64,000 nucleotides of DNA, from positions 62,001 through 126,000 of the forward strand of contig JAGKQI010000053.1 of NCBI GenBank assembly GCA_018806915.1, written 5' to 3'. The notes under the pieces are model-generated. The model saw only the letters and a program-made list of their open reading frames with translations, had not been told where the DNA came from and ran no database searches. Numbering within the stretch: position 1 is the first letter of the stretch; each line of letters starts with the position of its first letter. The stretch is from Phytophthora colocasiae. Its lineage: Eukaryota > Oomycota > Peronosporomycetes > Peronosporales > Peronosporaceae. A program made the translations under genes and the position numbers. This document shows, one piece after another, positions 41,881 through 52,741 of the stretch.

Positions 41881-42058
41881 ATGGTGCGCGTGCCCGGATC
41901 TTCTGGTGACTTCGGATATCACCGTGAGTCCCAAGAAGATGTCAAGGTAAAAGAAGAACAAGGGAAGAAGTGCCTACGAATGTTGGATCGACGGAGGCAC
42001 CACTGAAAACAGAAAGATCCACAGATCAGCAGAGTTCTGGGAGGATCTCTACTGACAG
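41881..42058 (+). other. A2 primer site, leader exon and probable intron
   Basis: TGGTGCGCGTGCCCGG (from 41882) is the primer-binding site; the tRNA was not identified. As in A3, an ATG (41881) overlaps it, with GTGAGT at 41924 and CTACTGACAG ending at 42058, again giving a 135-bp intron. In A2 the exon is 1 bp longer and the downstream exon 2 bp shorter than in A3. The spliced ATG is therefore out of frame with gag here, by decay or read error. Confidence 0.45.
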
Positions 42059-44207
42059 GCACGAGGCAGACCTGGATCGCAATCCAGATCTCGAAGAAAA
42101 ACCTCGAATTCCTCCCAAGGCCCCTTCGAGGGCCATTGCGGATCTCGATGAGAATCGAGATCCGCACACGAGCGATAAGGAATCAGCAAAGCTGAAACCT
42201 AACCTGCTCACCAAGTCCACTGTTGCCTCAAGATCGACCAAGAAAAAGAAGATCAAGAGCACCCGGACGAAATTGAAAGCTCCAGACTCAGAGCCAGAAG
42301 ATGTGATCAACCCAGGATCAACGATCACCAAGGACGCGATCGAGCAGGCCTACTACAGGAAGAGGCTAAGCGAGACCTTGCTTAACGATCCTGTTCTTAC
42401 GATCATACAAGTCCGCCAGATCGGTAACCTCACAGGCCCAGTGTCGAAGCCCCGGACTAGCTCTGACCGCCCGAACGCGGTGAAGATCCTACTTGATCTG
42501 CTCCACGAATCTGGTTTGGTGGCTGGAGTGTTCGACCCAAACTCTCTATTTGACTTGGAACTGCAAGCGATTCAATCTGCGACCCATGATCTATTCGATT
42601 CCCTCAAGATCTTGGTCGGCGAGCGCCCACTGACGCCCGACCCAGGCTATCAGACTGGGTCGTCATGCTACGCGTCAGCGACCTCGGAACCAGACTCAGA
42701 TAGCCCGAGAAGGCTGCAACGCATGTCGTTAGGGCCCTCCGGCGCCAAGTTCCTGAAATCGCGTATGAAGAAACAGGATACGCGATCGGTGGCTGCGAAG
42801 CTGGAGGTCAAGATGCCCGATCAGCAAGAAAATCGCCGGATCCGGACGGACCAGACCGCGCCGACGACTAATTCCACTGGATCGAGCAACAAGTTGGACG
42901 ACTACTTTCAAATGGCGATGGATCGTTTCTTGAAAGAACGGAATCTCGCGACACCCCGATCGCCGATCAAAGGGGAGTTAGATGTTGAAATGGAGTCCGT
43001 CACGGCCTCGGATCCGGATGCATGGGAATACGATCCGGACGATCTGGGCATACCAAGTTCCGGGGGACAGATGTCGAGCCGGGCCACGATCGCATCCGCG
43101 GCGATCGGTCAAGGAGGATCGTCGATGATCCAGCGGGTCCGGATCTCAGCGATCTCGGATCTGAAAGATTTTGCGGGTAAAGATCTGGACGAAGATCGCG
43201 CTCGGGCCTGGATCAGTAAAGTCAAGTCAGCGTTCCAACGCGATCAGGCTACGGAAGAAGAGAAATGCCTCACGTTTGCAGATCTGATGGTGGGACCGGC
43301 AAAGAACTGGTACAGGCAGCTCAGTCGAACGACGAAAACCAAGTGGGCGGATCTGTTGGACAGTTTCCAGACCCAATATCGTGGGTTGGGTATGTCGGTC
43401 GCGTGGCAATACTATCACGCTCGCAAGCATTCGGAAGAAACCCCTCTCGATTATCTCTACCGGCTCAACGTGGCGGCTTTACGTGCTAGACTGAAGATCA
43501 AGGACGGGAGCCCTAAGGCCCGCCGAGAACATGTGGACCACTACATAGAGACATTGGGAGATCCGGAGTTAGCTGATCGGCTGACCCTACTCCGACTGAG
43601 TGACGTCGAGGAGCTGGAGGAGGTACTCCGTGCCCGGGAACGGGCGAAAAGCAGGCAGCGTAAATCTGCGTTCGGATCGAAGTACAGACAAAAGGCACCG
43701 GCCAGTGCCCCGGCAGCTCCCACCCGGGCGGTGGTACGGGCGATCCAAACTCAAGATCCGAGCTCAGAATCAGAAGAAATATCCGGATCGGATGGATCCG
43801 ATTCTGAAGGCGATCTCCGGAGGGTATATCTTGCCGCGTCAGAAGACAAGCCGATCGGTGCTGGGGGCGCTCCCCACCAACAGGATCAGTTGCGATCACA
43901 CACGAACGTGCAGGACCGAGGCCGGACCACGGATCGCAGACAACCAGATCACGATAGAGGTCGCTGTTCACACTGTGGATCGCGGAAGCATACGGATCTG
44001 GACTGCTGGAGACGTCTAACCTGTGAAAAGTGCGGGAAGAGGGGTCACCCAACGGATCGCTGTCTGTATACCTGTCGCGGTTGTGGGGAAATCCATGAGG
44101 CTGGAGAATGCCCCATGGAGGAATTCTACAACCAGATCCGCAAGTGGTACGATCCGACTCGACACGCTGGGTTGTTTCCTGAGAAGGTGGAGAAGATGTT
44201 AAACTAG
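42059..44207 (+). CDS. gag: A2 Gag, about 715 codons
   Basis: Open frame ending TTA AAC TAG at 44207. The frame is open upstream to 41970 but has no early ATG, which is why a spliced start is proposed. Order: charged N-terminus with a Lys-rich patch (about 42238), a conserved region TITKDAIEQAYY to LFDLELQ, a disordered middle, and the capsid-like domain (43140-43600) with AFQRDQATEEEKC, LMVGPAKNWYRQL and DYLYRLNVAALRARL. A basic linker leads to zinc knuckles at 43960-44115 (CSHCGSRKHTDLDC, CEKCGKRGHPTDRC, CRGCGEIHEAGEC). The three-knuckle end closely parallels B Gag. Confidence 0.9.
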
Positions 44208-44245
44208 GACGCTCGCCGGTTTGGAAACCGGTACGAGCCGAGCGT
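44198..44245 (+). promoter_or_regulatory. A2 gag/pol -1 ribosomal frameshift signal
   Basis: GTTAAAC (44198-44204), stop TAG (44205), 4-nt spacer, outer stem ACGCTCG/CGAGCGT (44209-44215, 44239-44245). The inner stem CCGGTTT/AAACCGG with loop GG (44216-44231) stacks on it directly, with a 7-nt bulge TACGAGC on the 3' side. Layout and spacing equal those of B. The -1 frame is open into protease. Confidence 0.75.
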
Positions 44246-45772
44246 TCTGAGTACTGCATCTATGCATATGTGAACAAGAAATCGAGAGATCAAGATAGGG
44301 AGAATTCGGATCTGCGCGGTAATACATGTAAGTTGCATTCGTATACTGCTAAGATCGCGAGTCTTCCCCGGATCGATGAGTTCTCGCGATCTGGTGCGGA
44401 AGTGGCCTTGGATCTCAAGGAAGGAAAATCCAGGGGGTACTGGAAATACCACGCACCAGGAAAATGGTTCCGCCAAGCCAAGATCTCAGGCAAGATCAAT
44501 CACGAAAGAGCGATCTTGCTCCTGGACACTGGCGCCGAGGTATCCATCTTGGATACCGCCTTTGCTCGTAAGGTTGGGTGCCACTTTGACACTAGTCAGA
44601 GACAGGAGTGTGTTGGGATCGGTGATAATGTGTACACCACCGAAGGGAGAACGAGGAACAAGATCACGCTTGCAGGATACTTGGTTTACTTTTTCGATAT
44701 TTGGATCGGGGATTTATCCGGACAAGACGCTATCTTGGGTATGGATTTCATGATCCCGGCTGGGGTCCGGATGGATCTAGCGAAAGGATCGATGTGTCTA
44801 CCTAATGAAGTGGGGATCCCACTTAATGGTCGTAAGAGATTGTATGGGGAGAAGGTCAGACCAGTGAAACTGGAGGAAGATCTACATATCCCGGTTGGGG
44901 GATCTGAAGAGACCGCATCGAGAGTGAAATTATCGGCGACGGAGAAATTGTGGGTGAACAGAGGCGACCAATGGGTACCCACCGTGGTAAATGGACCCGG
45001 CCGAACTCGGTACTTAGTGATCACGAATTTGAGCGAGAAGATTTTACGACTGGATCACAGATTACATGTCGGGATGGTACTTGATCAAGAAAAAGTTCCT
45101 CGCTACCCCGGGTTTGTGTCGGTCGGGTCCCGGCGTTACATGGAGTGGCAGAATCTAGCTCTAGAAGCGACAGTGGACGCAAGACCGGAACCTCAGGAAA
45201 CCGTAGAGATCCCCTTACCGTCGGTCGAACGGCCGACCTACGTTACGCCGCGATCTATACTCCGTCGAGGTGGGGCAATCAAGACCGATCCTGATCCTGC
45301 ACCAATATCGACATTGGAACCGCGATCACCGACCGATACGGCCGAAGTCAAGGTCGCATTCATCGATCCCCAACCGGATCCCATGGATACCCCACCGATC
45401 ACGATCAGTTCCGACAAGGCCCCGAGTGGCGAAGCTGGGGGCGGTGAGACTGAGACGAATGGTGAGACTGAGACGAATGGTGAGACTGAGACGAATGAGA
45501 GCTTGCCAGATCAGGCCCCAGGTCGGACAGATCGGACATGTGAAGAGGAAATCGAGGTAAAAACAGAAAAACCAGATTTTCAAATCGAGATCCAACATGT
45601 ATCCGACGCCGATGCCGTCCCCATGGTTAAAGACACCCCGATCTTGACAGCCAAGGACGATAGGCTGCGTGATCAATCAACGGATGAACCGGATCCGACA
45701 TCTCCTGAAGGATCGAGAACGCTGATCAGACCCACTTACACGAAAGTGGCGATTTTTCGGCCGAAGATCTAG
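44201..45772 (+). CDS. pol: A2 aspartic protease and linker (-1 frame)
   Basis: Retropepsin with LLLDTGAEVSILD (DTG near 44526) and AILGMDFM (about 44732), preceded by RGYWKYHAPG. A beta-rich segment (VNRGDQWVPTVV, near 44955) corresponds to the B region WAGRGDRWVTQ. A long acidic, Thr/Pro-rich linker reaches 45772. The frame stops there; the continuing pol frame starts just before, so an indel in the TTTTT run near 45753 is likely. Confidence 0.87.
   Translation, partial: KLGRSPVWKPVRAERSEYCIYAYVNKKSRDQDRENSDLRGNTCKLHSYTAKIASLPRIDEFSRSGAEVALDLKEGKSRGYWKYHAPGKWFRQAKISGKINHERAILLLDTGAEVSILDTAFARKVGCHFDTSQRQECVGIGDNVYTTEGRTRNKITLAGYLVYFFDIWIGDLSGQDAILGMDFMIPAGVRMDLAKGSMCLPNEVGIPLNGRKRLYGEKVRPVKLEEDLHIPVGGSEETASRVKLSATEKLWVNRGDQWVPTVVNGPGRTRYLVITNLSEKILRLDHRLHVGMVLDQEKVPRYPGFVSVGSRRYMEWQNLALEATVDARPEPQETVEIPLPSVERPTYVTPRSILRRGGAIKTDPDPAPISTLEPRSPTDTAEVKVAFIDPQPDPMDTPPITISSDKAPSGEAGGGETETNGETETNGETETNESLPDQAPGRTDRTCEEEIEVKTEKPDFQIEIQHVSDADAVPMVKDTPILTAKDDRLRDQSTDEPDPTSPEGSRTLIRPTYTKVAIFRPKI
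45443..45496 (+). repeat. 18-bp minisatellite in A2 pol linker, three units
   Basis: Three in-frame copies of GGTGAGACTGAGACGAAT encode repeated GETETN in the acidic linker between protease and RT. Confidence 0.9.
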
Positions 45773-47354
45773 CCGATAATCTCGCAGTAGTACCGGAGAT
45801 CCAGATTTCCACCACTGAAGAAGTCAGGATCGAAGATCTGCAAGTAGGAAATCCGGGATCGGCTACCCCGGAGGAGATCGAGAAACTTCGACAGATTATT
45901 TGGAAGAAGCGACATCTCCTGATCGGAAAGGGAAACGCACTTCCTCCAGCGGCCAAGGGTGTTATATGCGATATCGACGTGGGTGACGCAAAGCCGATCG
46001 CACAACGAGTCCGGAAAGGTGGCGCCACAGTTCCGCGAGAAAGTATCGGATCTCATCAAAGGACTCCTAGCTGCCAAGATCATCCGGCCATCGACCTCGC
46101 CATGGGCATCGCCGATCGTGGTGATCATCAAGAAGAACGGTGTAGACATCCGACTATGTATCGATTATCGGCTGGTGAACGGTCTCACGAGGCTGATGAT
46201 CTACCCAATGCCTCTGATCAATGACCTGTTAGAAGATCTTGACAAAGTTCTGTGGTACTGTTCATTAGACATGGCAAGTGGATTCTGGGTCGTATCAATG
46301 ACCGATCGAGCTCGCGCGATCTCAGCTTTCATCACCCGTTCGGCCTCTTCGAGTGGAATCGCATGCCGTTCGGGCTGAAGAACGCCCCTCAGATCTATCA
46401 ACGTCTTGTGGACAACGCCCTATATGGATTTTTGAAGATCTCCCAGTCAGGGAATACGAAAGACTCTACAGATGTGTTTGAATCAGGGGTCCCGGAAGAT
46501 CCTGGTCGCCCGTCGGTTCTAGGACGGAGATCTTACATCGACGATATCTTGATCACGGCTGGAACATGGGATCAAATGTGCGATCGGGTGGAAGACCTAT
46601 TGGAGGCCTGTGATAAGTGGAATCTCTCGATCAGTGTGGCGAAGAGCTTCTGGGGCATGGATAAGGTGGAATATCTCGGACACAAAGTGTCGATCGACGG
46701 ATTGGAGGCAAACCCGAAAGACCTGAAGTCTCTGACAGATCTGCCATTCCCTGGGTCGCTCCGATCCATGCAATCGTTCCTGGGAAGTTTGAATTACTAT
46801 AGTCGGTTCATCGAGGATTATGCGATCTATGCATCGGTCCTATATGAACTACGTGAAGTGGAGTTCGCAGAACTGAAGAAGCGACCAGATCTTCGAAAGA
46901 TCATGGATAGTACGGACCCGATCAATCGAGATCCCGTTGCGCTTAAGTCGAATCAGGATGGATCACCCGACACCTTGACTCAAAAGGGGAATAGTACGCC
47001 GGATTTTAACTTGAGGGCGACGCCTCCCCCCTGTTCAAGCAAGGTCGGAGCCAATCTGGCCCAAAGAGCTGGCGACGAAAGGTGGGGTAGGGCACACAGG
47101 GCGTTTACAGCCTTGAAAACCAAGATCGCGTCGACCCCGATCCTTCGTCACTTCGACATGACAAAGTTACCCGTGGTGATCGTGTATGCCAGTGACTGGG
47201 CGATTTCCGCCGCACTAATGCAGGAACACGACCAGATCTACCACCCGGTCGCGTTTGCCAGCCGAACCTTGAAGACGAACGAGTTAAACTATAATGTTGC
47301 CGAAAAGGAGGTGTTGGCTCTACTTCGGATCCTGGATCTACACTACACCCTGTT
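45750..47354 (+). pseudogene. pol: A2 Pol: RT and degenerate RNase H, interrupted by C2
   Basis: After the frame change the linker ends with CDIDVGDAKPIAQRV. RT has LCIDYRLVNGL (about 46153), CSLDMASGFW, MPFGLKNAPQIYQ and catalytic SYIDDILI (about 46533). The resident RNase H begins IVYASDWAISAAL (about 47178), where TDAS would be expected, so the first catalytic Asp is replaced by Tyr. Frame breaks lie near 46018 and 46345. The domain is cut at 47354 in LDLHYTLF and resumes at 55592. Confidence 0.88.
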
Positions 47355-47814
47355 TGTAATGGGTCTACCTAGACCTATTAGGTGGCGTACACGTGCGCTT
47401 ACGTGTATGAGGAAGCGTGCAATTAGAATAGACTTAATTTAAGTATACTTATTTAAATAAGTATAATTAAATCAAATATAACTAAATTAAACTGCAAAAT
47501 ACCGTAAAATGAGAACTGTTATTGAATTTGGCATAAGCCAATTATGGACCTCCTAAAACTGTTTGTTATCTATTTCTAAAGGGTCTGCCAACGTGTGGTT
47601 GGCAGAAACTCTGCTCAGTGATTGGTAGAAATCCGTTACTTTCTACCAATAATATGCACAAATGCACACGAACCACCCAATAATGTGGTTCGCCCATGTA
47701 TCCTTTGGTGTGTACAGCACACCAAGGTCTGAGGCCCATTTCCAACCTCTAACAGTTATCCTAACTGTTAGAGTTACAAGTGGTACAACCACTTGTACGT
47801 GTAACCCCGTTACA
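47355..47814 (-). repeat. C2 3' LTR
   Basis: 460 bp, TGTAATGGG...CCGTTACA. Same hairpin-rich structure as the C1 LTR. Confidence 0.96.
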
Positions 47815-47915
47815 CCATCCCCCCGTTAAGATTCGACGTATCGGTCTCGATACGTCAATCAACAGAACTTGACAAGACCGTCAAGTTCCCAAGAGAAATC
47901 CGAGTTCATTTCGCA
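47815..47915 (+). promoter_or_regulatory. C2 polypurine tract and initiator-like site
   Basis: Same as C1: CCATCCCCCCGTT next to the LTR, and TCATTTCGCAAT at 47906-47917 over the aORF start codon. In C2 the flanking GAGTTC/GAACTC stem is perfect; in C1 it has one mismatch. Confidence 0.45.
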
Positions 47916-49459
47916 ATGAACTCGCCAACGCCCACGTCTCCGTCCGCTTCTGCGGACGCGCAAGCCTCACCTGCTGCCTCTGCAGCAGGAACAACGACCT
48001 CAGCAGTGCCCACTAGCACTGCTGCTTCCAGCGGTCCGACAGAGAAGCTCTCTGTCACCAAGTACCATGCTCTCCATAAGGAGAAGCATGAGAAGAAGAC
48101 TTCTTCTTCTTCTCTAGCAGAGATTAAGAATCCTGCTGTCCCTCTCAAATAACTCTTTGGAGAGGACTACGAAGACATCCTCGACTACGACGAGAATGTC
48201 GAGGAGGAGGAGGTTGATGTCAAGGCTCCCGCTCCCGTGTCTTCGTCCGAAGACACGTCAGACCCACCCGTGGGATCTCGACGACCTCGTTATGAGGTCT
48301 CGGACGCTTCAAGCTCGAAGCGTCCGCGCAGTGATGATGAAGCGTCCCCCATGTCGAGGGCGCTCACTGCCCCGCGCACTGATCCGCCAGTGCGCACACC
48401 ATGGATGCCTACTGAGGCTGAGATCCATGACCGGTTCGGTGCAAGTTCACCACCGAACCCGATACTGTTGTACTCATGCAACAGTATCAACGACGACGAC
48501 GTCGCCGCTAAGGTTGTCTTTGAGTCCGAGACTCAAAGACGCGACTACTATATCGGGCTCTTCCACGAGCTCCGATATTATGCAGCGAAGAAGACTTCGC
48601 GCAAGAGCAAAGTGCCAGAGTGGCAGGCACTTTGTCAGTCGTGGAACGCCTTTGTTGAAAACTTCAACAAAGACCCGAAGGCATATCGCGATCGCGTTGC
48701 TGCGGCTCGCGATCGCTACTACACTTACACTACACGTGGTAAGTGTGAACGCCTCCATGATCAGTCCATGGAAGCGGGGATCCCATGTGCCGTTCCCTTT
48801 GGCACACCCTGTCCGTGTTGCCCACCCTTGGCAACACGCCTCACCGAAAGTGATCTCCTGGGGTACACGGTCGTCCGTGTACCCGATCACATCAAGGAGC
48901 TCCGTGGTCGTATTGTGCTACGCGAAGCTCCGAGTGCTGTGGCTGACCGCAGCACTCCTCGTGCAGGATTACCCTGCAAGTTATGAGTGGGCTTCGTACG
49001 CCTCACCATTTCCGGAACGTCCTCCATCAGGACGTTCCGCGGCTCCATGTATCTCGATGGGGAGGAAATCCTCTCAACGAATACGAAAACGAACCCCTTG
49101 AGAGTTCGTTCTCTTATGAGCCACGATCCGCTCCACAATCCAGCGGATCGCTCCACGCGCGTCGCGCAACGGCGGCGGAGGGGGTGGGAACACTCCCTCC
49201 GCATGGTCAACGCTATGACCATGACGATTGTGCCCTGCACGATCGAGTTGCTGCGCTGGAGCAGACACAGAGCGCTGAGATAGCTGCTATGAAGCAGGAG
49301 GTTCGTGTCCTCCGTGCTGAGGTCTGCGAGGCAGCTCAGACTGCCTCGAACCTCTCGTCCGGTCTTGGGACGAGAGTGAACCGGTTGATCGACCGTGTCG
49401 ACGGTCTCGAGAAGGCCTTCCAGGCCTCTCGCACTCCTCAGTCGGACTACCAGCCCTAG
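47916..49459 (+). pseudogene. C2 antisense ORF, broken copy of aORF-C
   Basis: It is over 95% identical to C1 12328-13875 by eye. It is broken by a nonsense change (AAAGAA to AAATAA, stop at about 48150) and by several 1-bp losses around 48965-49075, after which the C-terminal coiled-coil part continues (48983-49459). One pair of losses removes a G from the left arm and a C from the right arm of the same hairpin (TGCAGGG/CCCTGCA becomes TGCAGG/CCTGCA). Confidence 0.75.
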
Positions 49460-52400
49460 GTAGTCCGTGCTGCACGTACGGCTTCAACCGCCCGACGTAG
49501 AAGGTCGGATGGAGCCTCATGCTGGACGGTATGTCCAGCCGGTACGCGTTACCATGCCGTTCAAGTACTTTGAACGGCCCAATGAATCTTTGGAGCAAGC
49601 AAGCTTGCTCCAAAGTCAGACACTGCATGTCTAGGTAGGTTTTGTGTAGCTAACAAAACTAATGAACCCACTTTGAATTCATTTGTGTTGCCTCTACCAA
49701 CAGTATCAGCGTTCAGCTTCTGTCGATCGACAGAAGCTGCGATAGCATCCTGGACAAACCGTATGACGCCTTGTCTTCGCTGGACAAAGTCTAGCGCACC
49801 CGAGCTGAATCCTTTCAGCTTGTCGCCCTTGTCAGCAGCAGGCCCTGCCTGCTCGCTATCATCTCTCATGTCTGTGCCCGGCACAGACATCGCGCGCTCG
49901 TTCCTGCTCGAACGAGACGTCGCACGCGTCACCGCAGCTGATAGTGTGCTGCTATCAGTTGCATTCTGCGGTTGTTCGGACGCAACCGTAGATCCCCCCC
50001 ACTTAAGGAGGAAGCTACCCCGCCGAGCATGCTCGGCAATCGTGGATGCCTCATGGCATTCACGTAGAACGGTGTATGCCCTGTCGAGGCATGCACCGAG
50101 TTGTTGATGGCAAACTCTGCCATCGGCAAGCACTCGCTCCAATGCGGGAACGAGTGAGCGTAGCTCTTCAGCGTGTCACCCAGTACGCGGTTGACACGTT
50201 CGGTCTGTCCGTCCGTCTGCGGATGATCCGCAGTCGACATTGACAATTGTGAACCAAGAAGTGTAAACACTTCTTGCCAGAACCGCGCTGTGAAGCGTGG
50301 GTCACGGTCCGACACAATGTCGAGCGGCATGCCATGGTGTTTGAACACCATGTCAACAAACAGTCGCGCAGTCTGCGCGGCTGTAACAGTAGCCGGGACG
50401 GCAGCAAGATGAACCATCTTGCTGAATCGGTCCACAAAGACAACGATGCCCGTCCTCCGCTTGCTGTCAGGCGGAAGACCGAAGACAAAGTCCATGGACA
50501 TGGACTGCCAACACTCCGACGGAGTCGGTAGTGATTGAAGAGGAGCCTGCGAGAACTGCGCAGGCTTAACGCGTTGACAAACCTCGCAAGCACGTACGTA
50601 CTTGCGTACCCACTTGTACTGGTGGTGCCAGTAGAAGTCACGCGTGAGAAGAGTGTATGTCTTCTCACGACCCGGATGCCCTGCCGTGGGGCATCGTGAT
50701 ACTCGAACATGATCCTCAACCGGAGGTCGCGATCATTCGGAACGACAATGCGATCCGCATTGTCGTCTACTACACTGTACAACAGTAGGCCTTCGTGTAC
50801 ACGATAGCGGTGTACACGAGCTCGAAGATGAGGTTAGCTTCCGACGTGCCACGTCGGAAGGTGCTACGAGGAACTCCAGCAGCCCCTTCGCGTCTGCATC
50901 CCTTGCATACGCGTTCTTCACGTCGTCAATCAACGTTGACGACGGCACACTTGTCCTCACGACGCCAACTGCGTTGGCGTCGACCGTCTCCGCATAGTCA
51001 GGTCGACGCGATAACGCGTCGGCCACTACATTGAGTCTTCCGGGTTTGTACTCCACCCGGAAGTTGTACTCCGCGAAGAAGGACAACCATCTCGCCATAC
51101 GTTGCGAGATGTGCGGCGATTTAATCGCCGTACGCAATGATGCGTGGTCTGTATAGACCACGAACGGTCTACTCCCAAGTAGATACACTCGGAACTTTGC
51201 GAGTGCATACTTCATGGCAAGGAGCTCCTTGTCATGTACGGGATAGTTACGCTCAGCTGGCTTCAGCTGACGCGATTGATAATGAACTACACGATCACGC
51301 CCTTCGTGATCGTGTTGCATCAATGCACATCCGATTGCAAAGTCGGATGCATCGCACACTACGTGGAATGGACGATCTTGGTCCGCCACGGCCAAGATCG
51401 GCGCTTCAGTCAAGCCCTGCTTGACTGCACCGAATGCCTCCTCGCACTCGGTCGTCCAAATCCACTCAGCTTCTTTCTTAAGAAGCTGTGACAACAGGCG
51501 AATCTTGCCCGCATAGTTCTCCACGTACTTGCACAAGTACGTGGCAAATGAGAACTGCCTCAGTTCCTTCACATTGGATGGCGTGGGCCATTCATTGATC
51601 ACTCTGACCTTCTCTGGGTCAGGGCGCACGACGTCTTTCCCCACGAGACACCCCAGCACGGGTATCTCGCTCGCCCCGAAGATACACTTCTTCAGGTTCG
51701 CATAGAGCTTATGTTTCCTCATAAGCTCTTGCAGCTTCCGGAGATGCACCTTGTGCATCTCAATGTCCGTCTTCCCGTTCACAGCCCGGCTGTGGACGAA
51801 CACGTCGTCGAAGTAGCTCGGTGCGAAGTCGCGCACCGAGCGCAATAGATGTGCCACGCATCTATTGAACGTCGCAGGGGCGTTCTTAAGCCCCTGTGGC
51901 ATGACGCCAAACCACTCCCAAAGCATACCGCTTGGAGTGCTTACCGCAGTGAGAGGATGTCCCTCTCACGCATGAGATCTGATAGAATCCATCACGCAGA
52001 TCTAGAGCACTGAAGATAGTGCTCAAGGCCATCGAATCGATGATGACATCTTTTCGCGGTATCGGCGTCTGCGCCGGTATCGTCGCATCGTTCAACTTGT
52101 TGTACGCATGAACGATGCGCCAGCCGCCCTGTGGTTTCTTAACACAGAACGTTTGGGCACTGTGCGGGGACTTTGACTCCCGCACTTGACCTGCAAGACG
52201 ACGACTTTCAAAGAAGTCGTCGATCGCTTCACTTGTTCACGCGGCAGTGGCCACTGCCGTGTAACACAGTACTTCGTGCCCGGCACGAGATCAATCTCGT
52301 GCTGTACGCCCTTATCCTTCGGAGGCTCCGAAGGAATCTCGTCAGGAGTACATCCTTGTACTCCCGCAGAATCTCGTAATAGGGACTCGACTTCAACGAG

Positions 52401-52723
52401 TCCCAACTCTGCTCCTCGAAGCGTTGCTTCTTGGTCTTCGCACTGAGGGGGTCATCGCTCTCAGTGATGCCATCGACGACGAGCTGCTTCAGCTCTTCGG
52501 CTTCGCGATCCACTCTCTCGATATCCGAGAGAATGCAAATTTGTTCGATGCGTCCATCGTACAAGTCTCGCGCGAAGCGCTTCCAACTCATCGTTGGAAG
52601 TGCGGTCAACGCCGACGCACTCGTCGGCGGATTCTCCAACCGCATCCTCCGGTACTGTAATCCAGTACCAGTACGTGTCAAGACGTTCAACGTCTCGACA
52701 CTCGGTGTCTGCACTGCAGACAC
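49074..52723 (-). pseudogene. pol: C2 pol: RT, RNase H, integrase, chromodomain
   Basis: From 52723 leftwards: a linker (VDREAEELKQLVVDG), RT (KPQGGWRIVHAYNKL, LDLRDGFYQI, MPQGLKNAP, YFDD near 51825), LKKCIFGASEIPVLG and resident RNase H (CDASDFAIG, about 51355). Integrase follows (HHCC, MDFVFGLP, SDRDPRF, DGQTERVNR), then GPF (FIGPFKVL) and a chromodomain (49240-49100). The longest piece, RT plus RNase H, runs 51926-50733. Frame changes near 51900, 50720, 50130, 49600 and 49270. The catalytic residues of all three enzymes are readable, so loss of function comes from small indels only. Confidence 0.9.
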
Positions 52724-52741
52724 ACCCGTCTCAGTCCCGGA

